This document shows, in pieces, positions 18,623 through 27,454 of a stretch of 64,000 nucleotides of DNA (its first letter is position 1; the number at the start of each line of letters is the position of its first letter). Both the position numbers and the translations under genes were made by a program. The DNA lies in assembly GCF_002949795.1 (NCBI RefSeq), contig NZ_CP026692.1, positions 5,564,545 to 5,628,544 of the forward strand. Direction: 5' to 3'. The notes under the pieces were generated by a model. The model searched no databases and was not told where the DNA came from. It saw only the letters and a program-made list of their open reading frames with translations. The DNA is from Nostoc sp. 'Lobaria pulmonaria (5183) cyanobiont' (GTDB lineage: Bacteria > Cyanobacteriota > Cyanobacteriia > Cyanobacteriales > Nostocaceae).

Positions 18623-18709
18623 TTGCAATGGGTAGAGTCTTTTGTCCAACAAGTGCAGACTCTTGGCTAGTCGAAGTTGTTTTCGTTACAAATCTTCATC
18701 AAAATTCTA

Positions 18710-18742
18710 TTCCGATATATCGGAATATATCGTGATATATCG
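18710..18742 (+). promoter_or_regulatory. Probable PadR operator / promoter region
   Basis: The 16-bp perfect palindrome TTCCGATATATCGGAA (18710-18725) overlaps three direct copies of ATATATCG starting at 18715, 18725 and 18735, exactly 10 bp apart. The set ends about 32 bp before the padR ATG. PadR regulators usually bind palindromic AT-rich operators at their own promoter, so autoregulation is likely. Confidence 0.7.
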
Positions 18743-18774
18743 TATATTAGAGAAAGTTGATTTGAGATTCACTT

Positions 18775-19401
18775 ATGTTTAGACATTTTCGGTCACGTTT
18801 TGGCGCACCTGCATGGGCAGGAGTTAGCGAAGAGGATTCATTGCTTGTCAGGTCTTGGTTTCATCATGAGAAGCATCATGGTAGACATCATGAGAAACAC
18901 TTTGGCAATGAAATGTTTGGTCGTGGTTGGGGAGATGAATATCGGACTCGTCGAGGTGACATCAAGTTCATTCTGCTGGAATTGTTATCCGAGCATCCTA
19001 GTCATGGTTACGACCTGATTAAAGAGATGGAAACTCGCTATGGTGGTTTCCGTCGCCTCAGTCCTGGCTCAGTGTATCCAACACTCCAATTGTTGGAAGA
19101 AGGTGGTTATCTCAAGAGCGCGCAGGAAGGGGGCAAGCGGATTTATACGATTACGGATGAGGGTAAACAATTATTGGCAGAACGTACCCAACAAGAACCT
19201 TCAGACACTCCTTGGGATACCTTCAAAAGTTTTGTTACAGGTAAGCCCCAAGAGTTTATTGAGTTGCGGAATGCCGCCACAGAGTTAGCTGCTGCGGTAG
19301 TGCAGGTTGCTCGTAGTGGGAATATGGAGCGAATAAATCGGGTGCGTGAGCTTTTAGAGCAAGTTAAACGGGAAATTTACGCGATTCTAGCTGAAAAATA
19401 A
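18775..19401 (+). CDS. PadR-family transcriptional regulator
   Basis: 208-residue protein with a His- and Arg-rich N-terminal extension (about residues 24-45, GRHHEKHFGNEMFGRGWG) before a PadR winged helix at about 60-135 (IKFILLELLSEHPSHGYDL, GSVYPTLQLLEEGGYL, YTITDEGKQLL). A helical dimerisation tail follows. PadR proteins with such His-rich leaders often respond to metals, haem or drugs, but no effector can be read from the sequence. It is preceded by phased operator repeats and followed by a weak terminator; no transporter gene is directly attached. Confidence 0.88.
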   Translation: MFRHFRSRFGAPAWAGVSEEDSLLVRSWFHHEKHHGRHHEKHFGNEMFGRGWGDEYRTRRGDIKFILLELLSEHPSHGYDLIKEMETRYGGFRRLSPGSVYPTLQLLEEGGYLKSAQEGGKRIYTITDEGKQLLAERTQQEPSDTPWDTFKSFVTGKPQEFIELRNAATELAAAVVQVARSGNMERINRVRELLEQVKREIYAILAEK

Positions 19402-19415
19402 GTATAGGCTCGTAG

Positions 19416-19437
19416 TAAAGACTTTAGTCTTTATTTT
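19416..19437 (+). terminator. Hairpin after padR
   Basis: TAAAGAC-TTTA-GTCTTTA stem-loop followed by TTTTC, 15 bp past the padR stop. The stem is short and AT-rich. Confidence 0.5.
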
Positions 19438-19481
19438 CTAAACACTAAACTGCTTACCGAACGGGAAAGTTAGTCGCTCAT

Positions 19482-19530
19482 GGGGGAAACCCTTTACGAA
19501 GCGTCTCGTAGAGCAGAACGCGCTAATTCA
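19482..19530. repeat. Mosaic repeat fragment
   Basis: GAAGCGTCTCGTAGAGCAGA within a GC-richer patch, a variant of the GCAGCGTCTCGTAGAGAAG repeat seen inside pabAB and near 53143 and 55087. Confidence 0.65.
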
Positions 19531-19560
19531 CTACAAACCCTCTAAGTACTTTGTTACGCA

Positions 19561-20559
19561 TTAGCGTTCGCTGTCCAGCATTTGCATCTGATGTTGATCG
19601 TAACGAGTGCCTGCGATCGCAGATGCGGGAATTGCTGCTTCAATGCGGGTTAAGTCCTCTGGGGATAGGTTCACATCCAAAGCCGCCAACGATTCGGAAA
19701 GTTGGCTGCGCTTGCGTGCCCCGATGACTGGCACAATGTTTTTGCCTTTGGCAAGTACCCAGGCAATAGCCAACTGCGAAGGAAGAATTCCTTTCTCGGT
19801 GGCAATTTGCTTTAGTTCATCGATCAAGCGTTGGTTCTGGGCAAGGTTTTCTTTGCTGAAGCGTGGTAAGTAGGCACGAAAATCGCCCTGTGTGGCTGGA
19901 GTGGAGCCACTCAGCAGTCCTCGCGACAGCACGCCATAGGCAGTCACGCCAATACCAAGTTCTTCCAGTACAGGCAAAATCTCGCTCTCAGGACTACGGC
20001 TAATCAGGGAGTACTCGATTTGTAGGTCACTGATCGGGTGAATGGCGTGGGCGCGGCGGATGGTGTCCGCTCCCACCTCCGATAACCCGATATATCGGAC
20101 GTAGCCAGCCTTGACTAGCTCGGCGATCGCGCCGATGGTGTCTTCAATGGGAACTTGCGGGTCTAATCGAGCCGGACGGTAGATGTCAATGTGGTCTACT
20201 CCCAATCGGGTAAGGCTATAAGCTACAAAGTTTTTCACCGAAGCAGGGCGGGTATCTATACCAAGCCATCCGCCATCGGCAGTACGTAAAGCGCCGAATT
20301 TCACCGAAACCAAGGCTTTGTCTCGACGCTCCTTGATTGCCCGACCAATTAACATCTCATTGTGCCCACTGGCATAAAAATCGCCAGTATCCAATAATGT
20401 CATCCCGTGGTCAAGAGCTGCCTGGATAGTTGCAATGCTTTCGTTTTCGTCTGCTGCACCGTACACACCAGACATACCCATACATCCGAGAGCTAGGGGG
20501 AAAACAGTTAGACCTTTAGAACCAAGTTGGCGAGGTTGAATTTGATTTTGGGTAGTCAT
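19561..20559 (-). CDS. Aldo/keto reductase
   Basis: NADPH-dependent reductase of the aldo/keto reductase superfamily (AKR13/YajO-like branch), acting on aldehydes or ketones in the cytoplasm. The start at 20559 gives 332 residues beginning MTTQNQIQPRQLGSKGL. The active-site tetrad pattern is seen: DTGDFYASGHNEMLIG (Asp, Tyr), the Lys in ALVSVKFGALR, and a position VDHIDIYRPARLDP where the usual His is replaced by Arg (YRPARLD instead of YYQHRVD). The NADPH-binding PVIGARKRSQL is near the C-terminus. It lies 63 bp downstream of the dehydrogenase on the same strand, with a divergent AraC regulator beyond, so the three probably form one aldehyde-responsive unit. Confidence 0.9.
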   Translation of the reverse strand: MTTQNQIQPRQLGSKGLTVFPLALGCMGMSGVYGAADENESIATIQAALDHGMTLLDTGDFYASGHNEMLIGRAIKERRDKALVSVKFGALRTADGGWLGIDTRPASVKNFVAYSLTRLGVDHIDIYRPARLDPQVPIEDTIGAIAELVKAGYVRYIGLSEVGADTIRRAHAIHPISDLQIEYSLISRSPESEILPVLEELGIGVTAYGVLSRGLLSGSTPATQGDFRAYLPRFSKENLAQNQRLIDELKQIATEKGILPSQLAIAWVLAKGKNIVPVIGARKRSQLSESLAALDVNLSPEDLTRIEAAIPASAIAGTRYDQHQMQMLDSER

Positions 20560-20622
20560 ATATCGCTTCTGTGTTGTTTTACTGCGAGGTAAGGTTAGAA
20601 AATTCACCACATCTTTGCGTAA

Positions 20623-21369
20623 CTATACGCTGGCTGTGGGGCGCACGATAATCTCATTCACATCAACATCATCCGGTTGCTCGATTGCAAAGGCGATCGC
20701 TCTGGCGATCGCTTCAGCCGGAAGCGCAATCTTGCGGAATTCCTGCATTCCTTTGCCAGCTTCTGCGTCAGTTATACTATCTGCCAATTCGGACTCTGTT
20801 ACGCCCGGTGAAATAACCGTAACGCGAATGTCGGTATTTTCCTGACGCAGCCCCTCCGAAATTGCCAGCACAGCGAACTTGGTAGCCGAGTAAACGGCAC
20901 AGGTTGGCCAGACAGCGTGTCCGCCGATGGAGGACAGGTTAACGAACTGGCCGAATCCTTGGCGTTTCATCAGCGGTAGCCCAGCGGCGATGCCATTGAG
21001 TACGCCACGGATGTTCACGTCAATCATCCAGTCCCATTCATCAACCTTCAGCGCTTCTAGCTTCGAGAGCGGCATAACGCCTGCATTGTTGACGATCGCA
21101 TCAATGCGGCCAAATTTGCTCTGAGCAAATTCTACAAAGGCTTGGAAGTTGGCGCGATCGGTGACATCAAGGGTCTGATACTCCGCCGAGCCTCCCTCAG
21201 AGCGGATTGTAGCCACGAGGGTTTCTAGCCGCTCCGTGCGTCGTGCGCCCAAAATAACGTGGATGCCCTTACGAGCGAGTAGACGTGCTGTCGCCTCACC
21301 GATACCACTGCTTGCACCTGTAATCAGTACGACTTTCTGTTCTTTACCAGTGTTTTCGTTGGTAGTCAT
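20623..21369 (-). CDS. Short-chain dehydrogenase/reductase
   Basis: Classical SDR of 248 residues from the ATG at 21369. It shows the Rossmann motif TGASSGIGEATA (about residues 18-29), NNAGV (about 93-97), catalytic Ser in NLSSIGG (about 146) and YSATK with Tyr and Lys (about 160-164). The Arg after the first strand (GARRTERL) suggests NADPH. First gene of the minus-strand pair with the aldo/keto reductase; both start with MTT and both have GGTAGTCAT at the start on the plus strand. The substrate is unknown. Confidence 0.92.
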   Translation of the reverse strand: MTTNENTGKEQKVVLITGASSGIGEATARLLARKGIHVILGARRTERLETLVATIRSEGGSAEYQTLDVTDRANFQAFVEFAQSKFGRIDAIVNNAGVMPLSKLEALKVDEWDWMIDVNIRGVLNGIAAGLPLMKRQGFGQFVNLSSIGGHAVWPTCAVYSATKFAVLAISEGLRQENTDIRVTVISPGVTESELADSITDAEAGKGMQEFRKIALPAEAIARAIAFAIEQPDDVDVNEIIVRPTASV

Positions 21370-21576
21370 AAAACCGTATCTCCAAGTGGTTGTACTCTCT
21401 AGCACACTTTTAATCTAAGAGAGTCAAAGCTTGATGCGGTAATCTGATCCTGCGGAATTCTTGCCTAATCCTGCATTTTCCTTTATTGTTTATCATAAAA
21501 AGATCAGCTGACCGAAGCGGCTGAAGAGATTGCGGCTGCCCTGAATGTTAGTTTCATAAGGATTTTAAACGACATT

Positions 21577-22491
21577 ATGGAACAGACTGTTAGAAAGCAG
21601 CAGTCCGAGCTAGCCGCTCTGATTGCACAGAACAGTAATGGAGATGGTGTCCATCCCACAGGGATCGAGCGGTTGTTCTTGTTATGCTCCTCACAACCAA
21701 CTGCGCCTGTTCATGCCCTGCATGAGCCTTCCCTGTGCATTGTCGCTCAGGGCAAGAAACAGGTAATGTTGGCAGATAATCTCTATGTTTATGGTCAAGA
21801 CCAATATTTGGTGGTATCCATCGATCTGCCTGTCGTCGGTCAGGTGATTGAAGCAACGCCAACCGTTCCGTATCTGGGCCTGCGGCTCGATTTAGATCCG
21901 GGAGAACTCAGCACACTGATGATGGAGGCAAAACTAGACGCTCCCGGTAACCAACCACTAAAACCGGGCTTGTCTATTAATCCTGTTAGCCCCCAACTGC
22001 TTGATGCAGCAATCAGACTTGTACGGTTGTTGGAAACACCTGAAGATATTGCCATCCTCGCACCTTTGATTGTTCGAGAAATTCTCTACCGTTTGTTATC
22101 AGGCGAACACAGTGCTATATTGCGACAGATTGCTTTAGTCGATAAACAACTCCAAGCAATTAGTAGAGCGATTAACTGGCTTAAATGGAACTACGAAAAA
22201 CCATTTCGGATCGATACGATCGCTCGTGAAGCGTGCATGAGTCCCTCGTCCCTGCATCATCACTTCAAGTCAGTCACCACCATGAGTCCTTTGCAATATC
22301 AAAAACAGCTTCGGCTTCAACAAGCCCGTCGCCTGATGCTGGGGCAAGGTATGGATGCGGCAACAGCTAGTCATTACGTGGGTTATGAAAGTCCCTCACA
22401 GTTTAGCCGTGAATACAGTCGGTTGTTCGGCGCACCACCACTGCGTGATATGGCTCGGTTAAAAAGTGGAGTTTTTGGGGATGGGGGATGA
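21577..22491 (+). CDS. AraC-family transcriptional regulator
   Basis: 304 residues: an AraC_N (cupin-like) effector domain at about 20-185 and two helix-turn-helix units at about 205-300 (FRIDTIAREACMSPSSLHHH, then ATASHYVGYESPSQFSREYSRLFG). This subfamily, which includes E. coli YqhC, often controls neighbouring aldehyde reductases. Here it is transcribed away from the dehydrogenase and aldo/keto reductase genes, so their shared 207-bp spacer probably holds its operator. The effector is not evident; the aldehyde response is inferred from the context. Confidence 0.88.
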   Translation: MEQTVRKQQSELAALIAQNSNGDGVHPTGIERLFLLCSSQPTAPVHALHEPSLCIVAQGKKQVMLADNLYVYGQDQYLVVSIDLPVVGQVIEATPTVPYLGLRLDLDPGELSTLMMEAKLDAPGNQPLKPGLSINPVSPQLLDAAIRLVRLLETPEDIAILAPLIVREILYRLLSGEHSAILRQIALVDKQLQAISRAINWLKWNYEKPFRIDTIAREACMSPSSLHHHFKSVTTMSPLQYQKQLRLQQARRLMLGQGMDAATASHYVGYESPSQFSREYSRLFGAPPLRDMARLKSGVFGDGG

Positions 22492-22525
22492 GGGGGAAGT
22501 TTTTCATTACCTGTGCGTAAATCCT

Positions 22526-22776
22526 AATTAATTAAGTCTTTGATACTGATTAATGAGGCTTAGAACTCCTTTAATGAGTCTTTGATACTGATTAATGAGG
22601 CTTAGAACTCCTTTAATGAGTCTTTGATCCTCATTAATGAGGCTTTGAACTCCTTTAATGAGTCTTTGATCCTCATTAATGAGGCTTTGAACTCCTTTAA
22701 TGAGTCTTTGATACTCATTAATGAGGCTTAGAACTCCTTTAATGAGTCTTTGATCCTCATTAATGAGGCTTTGATA
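22526..22776. repeat. 21-bp (42-bp higher-order) tandem array B
   Basis: Alternating 21-bp half-units, ATTAATGAGGCTTTGAACTC-C and TTTAATGAGTCTTTGATCCT-C, form a 42-bp higher-order repeat present about six times. TTAATGAG recurs every 21 bp. Partly similar to array A (shared TTTG-GAACTCC and ATT at the same phase). Confidence 0.95.
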
Positions 22777-22802
22777 CTTGCGGACGTAGCTTGGAACTTA
22801 GC

Positions 22803-22857
22803 GCCCTGCTCCTCTGCTCCTCTGCTCCTCTGCTCCTCTGCCTCCTGCCCCCTGCCC
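22803..22857. repeat. Short tandem repeats (CTCCTCTG / CCTGCCC)
   Basis: Four copies of TGCTCCTC followed by CTGCCTCCTGCCCCCTGCCC. The last part matches the complement of the heptameric repeat inside pabAB and the patch near 36066-36092. It ends at the stop codon of the HAD gene. Confidence 0.9.
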
Positions 22858-23544
22858 TCAAAAATTAGAAGCGATCGCACTTAAATCTGGCTCGATGAGT
22901 GAGTTTAGGAATGTCCACAATTGCAAATCAGTAAAGTCTGGAATTGCCATAAATGCACCGACTGACTGCAAAATTTGCGGATCGTGGGTGGAGGCGATGC
23001 CAATGGTGCGGATATCTGCGCCCACGGCTGCCCGAATACCAGAGGGAGAGTCTTCTAAAGCGATCGCTTCTTCTGCTGTAATCTCCAACTTATTCAGGGC
23101 AACTTGGTAGGGCGCAGGGTCGGGTTTACCTGCAATACAATCATCCGCTAAAACAACTGTATGGAAAGCTTCTTTGATCCCCAAAACTTCTAGCATAAAT
23201 TCTGCATTTAATCTAGGGGCATTAGTTACTAATGCACGTTTTAATTGATGTGCATCTGTCCATGCTAGTAGTTCAGAAAATCCACTTAGCGGTTTGAGAT
23301 GTGGGGCGAGTTTGCGGAAAAGCGTCTCTTTTTCGTCTGCAAATCTTTGCCCTTCTAGTGCTGATAATTGTGGCAGAATGTCTTTAACAATTTCTGGATT
23401 TAGCCTTCCACTAATTCGGGATTTATAAAATGTTTCATCTATTTCTATGCTGTAATTTAACAGCATTTCCTGCCAAGCTCGGTAATGTATAGGGTCAGTG
23501 TTGACAATAGTCCCGTCTAGGTCAAAGAGAATTGCAGCCAGCAT
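22858..23544 (-). CDS. HAD-family phosphatase / phosphomutase
   Basis: 228-residue haloacid-dehalogenase-superfamily protein of the beta-phosphoglucomutase type. The catalytic motif FDLDGTIVNTDPIHYRAW is at residues 7-24, with the helical cap after it; motif II lies in RALVTNAP, and motif III/IV in GKPDPAPYQVAL and ALEDSPSGIRAAVGA. Most likely acts on a sugar phosphate. Divergent from nagB, 235 bp away. The last codons touch a short tandem repeat. Confidence 0.9.
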   Translation of the reverse strand: MLAAILFDLDGTIVNTDPIHYRAWQEMLLNYSIEIDETFYKSRISGRLNPEIVKDILPQLSALEGQRFADEKETLFRKLAPHLKPLSGFSELLAWTDAHQLKRALVTNAPRLNAEFMLEVLGIKEAFHTVVLADDCIAGKPDPAPYQVALNKLEITAEEAIALEDSPSGIRAAVGADIRTIGIASTHDPQILQSVGAFMAIPDFTDLQLWTFLNSLIEPDLSAIASNF

Positions 23545-23779
23545 AATTTTTGGGTAGAATGTAAATAATTGTTAACTTAATTTAAATAGTTTACATTGTT
23601 TTTTGTCTTTAGTAATTATTCCTTCGTTAATACGGGGATTGAGGACTGGAGAATAAATTTCAAGAGTCAGAAATTAATCTGCTAAATCCTAAAATCTATA
23701 CTGGATAGGGCATATAAGGGCAGACAGGTAAAGCTTCAGGGGAAACTGCCGTATAATTGATAACCTTCTTCGTAAGCAA

Positions 23780-24559
23780 ATGGTAGCCGCCACAAACTTT
23801 TTTCGCGTTGATGATTTATTAGTGCAGATTTACAACTCTGAAGTCGAAATGGCCGAGGATGTTGCCGAAATCGTGCAAAAGTATTTACAGCAAGTTCTCA
23901 AGCAGCAGGATACAGCTGCTGTATTGTTAGCTACAGGTAACTCCCAACTCAAATTTCTTGATGCTTTGATTGCATTGGGTGGTGTAGATTGGTCACGGAT
24001 TATTCTGTTCCATCTAGATGAATATTTGGGAATTACTGCTGACCATTCTGCTAGTTTTCGGCGTTATATGCGAGAACGTGTAGAGAAGCGAGTTAATCCT
24101 AAAAAATTTCACTATATAGAAGGTGATACATTACAACCAGTAACAGAGTGCGATCGCTACACTAAATTATTGCAAGCACAACCGATTGACTTATGCTGTC
24201 TTGGTATTGGCGAAAATGGACATTTAGCTTTTAACGATCCAGCTGTCGCAAATTTTCAAGATCCTTACAGCGTGAAACTGGTGAAACTGGATACTATTAA
24301 CCGTCAGCAACAAGTAAGTACAGGTCACTTTCCGAATTTAGAAAATGTCCCACAGTATGCTTTTACTGTCACCATTCCAACAATTTGTTCAGCTAAAAAA
24401 ATTATCTGTCTTGCTCCAGAAAAACGTAAAGCGAATGTGGTAAAAGAAATGCTGGAAAGTTATGTTGGTAAAGACTGTCCGGCTTCTATTCTCCGTCAAC
24501 AATCCCAAGCGACGTTGTTTTTAGATGTTAATTCTGCTAGCTTACTAAAATCAACTTAA
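23780..24559 (+). CDS. nagB: Glucosamine-6-phosphate deaminase
   Basis: Converts glucosamine 6-phosphate to fructose 6-phosphate and ammonia in amino-sugar use. 259 residues with NagB signatures: LATGNSQLKFLDALIA, FHLDEYLG (catalytic Asp region), CLGIGENGHLAFNDPA (with the Asn-Gly-His of the active site) and CLAPEKRKANVVKEML. 6-phosphogluconolactonase is the related alternative, but the FHLDEY and GENGHLAFNDP patterns favour NagB. Neighbouring HAD phosphatase is divergent. Confidence 0.9.
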   Translation: MVAATNFFRVDDLLVQIYNSEVEMAEDVAEIVQKYLQQVLKQQDTAAVLLATGNSQLKFLDALIALGGVDWSRIILFHLDEYLGITADHSASFRRYMRERVEKRVNPKKFHYIEGDTLQPVTECDRYTKLLQAQPIDLCCLGIGENGHLAFNDPAVANFQDPYSVKLVKLDTINRQQQVSTGHFPNLENVPQYAFTVTIPTICSAKKIICLAPEKRKANVVKEMLESYVGKDCPASILRQQSQATLFLDVNSASLLKST

Positions 24560-24875
24560 ACTTATCCACATCCTCAATCTTCCAAGCTAATTATTCGAGC
24601 GATCGCTGGAATTGCATGAGATAGTTTTAGTATACAATAAACCTATAATTGTCAAGCGATATTCTATATCCACGCAAATTCTGATACACTTTGTTCTACA
24701 AACTTGATGTTTATAGAAGTCATAAACATCTCAAAGTAATGAAATAAAAATTCCTAAATACGCCAGCCATCAAAAATCAGCTTTATATTAAGCGACTGGC
24801 GAATCTAGAAAATTTTAAGAGAAGGGTATAAATAACTTAATAGATACCCTCAACATCCTAAAAAGTTCAAAAGTG
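24560..24875. other. Intergenic region between convergent nagB and HCP genes
   Basis: 316 bp, AT-rich, with one GCGATCGC site near 24600. No gene or clear terminator hairpin recognised. Confidence 0.5.
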
Positions 24876-25364
24876 CTAAATTCCAACACTTGATGCTTCA
24901 GCACCCATTGGCGAGACATAATCACGGAAAAGAGTCATCTGTTGCTCAAACTCTAAGAGTTGAATTTTACCAAACAGTGGTTTAGCTTCGGAAGGAAGTT
25001 CATAATCAGCAGGTACAGGAATGATAGTGCCATTATCCATCCCTTGAGATAATCGATACCAAAACAGGAGTTTTGTAGTATCACCCAAAGAGCCATATTC
25101 ACGAGAAATTTCGCTATCCGCTTTATTAATCAAATCACGCTGAACTTGTAATTGTTGTTCGTGAGATAATTCCTTAACTTGATTAAATAAACCTTCAGCT
25201 ATTTCTGGAGAAACAGTACTGGCTCCAGGAGCGGCTGGAGTAATTGAACTCCCCATTTCTTTATAGATAAACCAAAACAAAGCAAGTTGTTGATCTACAT
25301 TTAAATTTTGCCAAGCTTGAACGTGTTCACGAATAGTTGGATCGTTGGTTTGTGTAGATGTCAT
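24876..25364 (-). CDS. Helical carotenoid protein (free-standing OCP N-terminal domain)
   Basis: 162 residues from the ATG at 25364, matching only the all-helical, carotenoid-binding N-terminal domain of orange carotenoid protein; no NTF2-like C-terminal domain follows. Typical segments are QQLALFWFIYKEMGSSITPA, then LLFWYRLSQGMDNGTIIP and VPADYELPSEA before the last helices. Such HCPs bind a ketocarotenoid and act as singlet-oxygen quenchers or, in some clades, quench phycobilisomes. The partner CTDH gene is not adjacent. Monocistronic. Confidence 0.92.
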   Translation of the reverse strand: MTSTQTNDPTIREHVQAWQNLNVDQQLALFWFIYKEMGSSITPAAPGASTVSPEIAEGLFNQVKELSHEQQLQVQRDLINKADSEISREYGSLGDTTKLLFWYRLSQGMDNGTIIPVPADYELPSEAKPLFGKIQLLEFEQQMTLFRDYVSPMGAEASSVGI

Positions 25365-26075
25365 GATTAACTCCAAATCGCAATTATTTATTTATTCTTA
25401 AAATGTTATCAAATGTACATTTGCAGTTTTACCCTACTGAAGACAGATGTCTTAAAATCATAAAGAAGATCGTTCAAAGCCAAAATAATGCTTGGCAAGT
25501 GCCAAATGAAAGAGTTAGCAATTATAAGTCTGTTGCCAAATTCAAAGATTATTAAAAGGTATTTCCTTGGATAGATGTTAGCTTAATTATAATAGTGGAT
25601 AAAAAAGCACTACTTATTAATCTTTGAAATGGCTCAATTTATCACTTACGCATTGACAGAAGCAACCAACTGTGAGTTAAATATTGTTGGATGTCTCTGC
25701 ATTGTAATCCTCTTGTAGGTGAGTTACTGCCTCCAGTCAAACCAGCAGGTCGCAGCCTCTAATAAGCCAAAGCAAGGGTAAACAAAGTATAGTTTTGAGT
25801 CTTTGGGGTTCTTCGAGTTTAATAGTAATCAAATGGACGTGAAATTATAATACACAATAGGGGTATACAGCTAGCTGTACGCCCCTACTAAGAAACCTAT
25901 ATTTAATGCAATTGACGAAACGCTACAATCTCTCATCAGTAAGGGTGAACGCTTTACCCAAATATTAGAAGAGTTCGTTGGTTAGATACCAGCCTTCCTA
26001 ATATTACTCATTTATGGGCGAAAAGTTATTAGTACTTACTGCCAAGTAAAGATTGGAATGCATTTAACGTCGAAC
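25365..26075. other. Intergenic region with palindrome and ORF remnant
   Basis: 711 bp. A 28-bp imperfect palindrome near 25858-25885 (AGGGGTATACAGCT / AGCTGTACGCCCCT) resembles dispersed Nostoc repeats. Directly after it a short frame to the stop at about 25983 reads AIDETLQSLISKGERFTQIL and then EEFVG, which looks protein-like but has no start and no recognised family; it may be a gene remnant. Confidence 0.5.
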
Positions 26076-26459
26076 TTAGTTAAGGATTTTTTTGCCTGTT
26101 TGTGCTGCACTTTCCCCGACATCATTAGCAGTTTTCTCAGCACCTTCTACGTAGCCAGATCCAAATTGTTTAAAGGCTTCTGCTGACTCTTCTCCAATCT
26201 TTTTAAGTCGCTCACCAGGAGCACCTTCGGTTTCACGAGCTTCTTTATTCCATTCCCCGATTGTTCTCGGTCTTTGAGAATCATCTTGCTGTATCTGTTC
26301 GCGAACCCTTTCTTTTAAGCCTGTGTTACTTTGCCCAGGAGCAACATTCGTCGTCAGCACTAGAAACCCAACTATGACGACAGCCAAAAAACCTTTTATT
26401 TGAAGTCCTTTAAGGAGGGAACCGATCTGACTAATAGTCCTAGAAATCAAATTTATCAT
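26076..26459 (-). CDS. Small secreted or membrane-anchored hypothetical protein
   Basis: 127 residues, family not recognised. A hydrophobic segment at about residues 22-42 (GFLAVVIVGFLVLTTNVAPG) looks like a signal peptide or anchor. The rest is charged and repetitive in style (GLKERVREQIQQDD, WNKEARETEGAPGERL, then AEAFKQFGSGYVEGAEKTA), suggesting amphipathic helices like those of LEA-type or low-temperature-induced proteins of cyanobacteria. No neighbour shares its strand closely. The coding character comes from the plausible signal and from composition. Confidence 0.65.
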   Translation of the reverse strand: MINLISRTISQIGSLLKGLQIKGFLAVVIVGFLVLTTNVAPGQSNTGLKERVREQIQQDDSQRPRTIGEWNKEARETEGAPGERLKKIGEESAEAFKQFGSGYVEGAEKTANDVGESAAQTGKKILN

Positions 26460-27454
26460 GCTGAATTAGTTTGTTTTTTGGAGTACAAATAAAGATTACC
26501 TATAAAAAAATAATTATCCTTCTAACAAAAGGCATATCTCAGTTATGAAACATCTCAGATGAGACTATACCAATCATCCGCAAGTAAATCAACTAAATCA
26601 AACCATTCATAGAGGTGAAAAAGAATCTAGAAACTTAGCAATGCTAGCTCTCTACAAGGGTTCTGGATAAGGCATATTTAATTTCGCCAGATGTGTATTA
26701 ACTGCAATATTTAGTTAACCACGATATTTTTCATAGATTGCTTGATTTTGACATCACCCAAGCGGTATAAATTGCTGTACTCACTTTTGCTTGTACACAA
26801 AATAACCGCAAATCACTCACAACTGGTTTGTGGTTGCCTAGAGCAAAAGGTCGATAATTAGACAAAAAAGCTGATTTTGTCTGGGAATAAGGCTTTGAAG
26901 ACCATTGATAAAAATTGACGATGTGAGAAAACGGTTGAGATTAGCATAAATTTCCAAAATTCATCCGAAAAAAAGCATTTTAATGCTCAATAATAGCTTT
27001 TTTATCAGTATTACTCTTTGTTTATAAATCATGCTTGAGATTCCTGAGGCGGCTAAATGTAGCACTAAATACATTTTTAATACAACATTTGGTTTTAAAT
27101 ACAGATAGAAATAAAAAAAACATATATCTTTGGTTGTAAAAATTATCAACCTTAAAAGATAGATGCTTATGGATAATTCCTCAATAGTTACTAATAACAA
27201 TCAACAGTCACACGACTTTTAGGCTAGTACACTACACTGTGGCGGAAGTTTGCCTACCTTAAACAAGTTGCTTGAACAATTTGTCTAGTTAATTAAGATA
27301 GTAGCTGGATTTCTGCTGTGCTGTACTAGAGGCATTGTTTATCTGACTGAGTGAATTTATATTATAATCCCTAGATATTTGAAGGGCTTACAGACGAAAA
27401 ACTACTCGACATTTTTCCTTAACACGAGAACTGCTTCAGGTGAAAAGCCAAAGG
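26460..27454. other. Intergenic region upstream of the metalloprotease gene
   Basis: About 1 kb, strongly AT-rich. The open frames inside are short, hydrophobic and of AT-driven composition. Nothing was recognised as a gene or RNA. Confidence 0.55.

Larger units (their letters stand above)
17476..18709. other. Large intergenic region between tsaE and padR
   Basis: About 1.2 kb, very AT-rich in its middle (18000-18260). Besides the palindromic repeat at 18301-18366 and the perfect hairpin at 18578-18622, which are listed separately, no gene or RNA was recognised. The strong hairpin has no gene upstream on the same strand for 1.1 kb. Confidence 0.6.

Noticed and set aside
26961..27200. 79-codon hydrophobic frame on the minus strand
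   Set aside because: Composition is what AT-rich DNA gives by chance; no ribosome binding site or recognised family.
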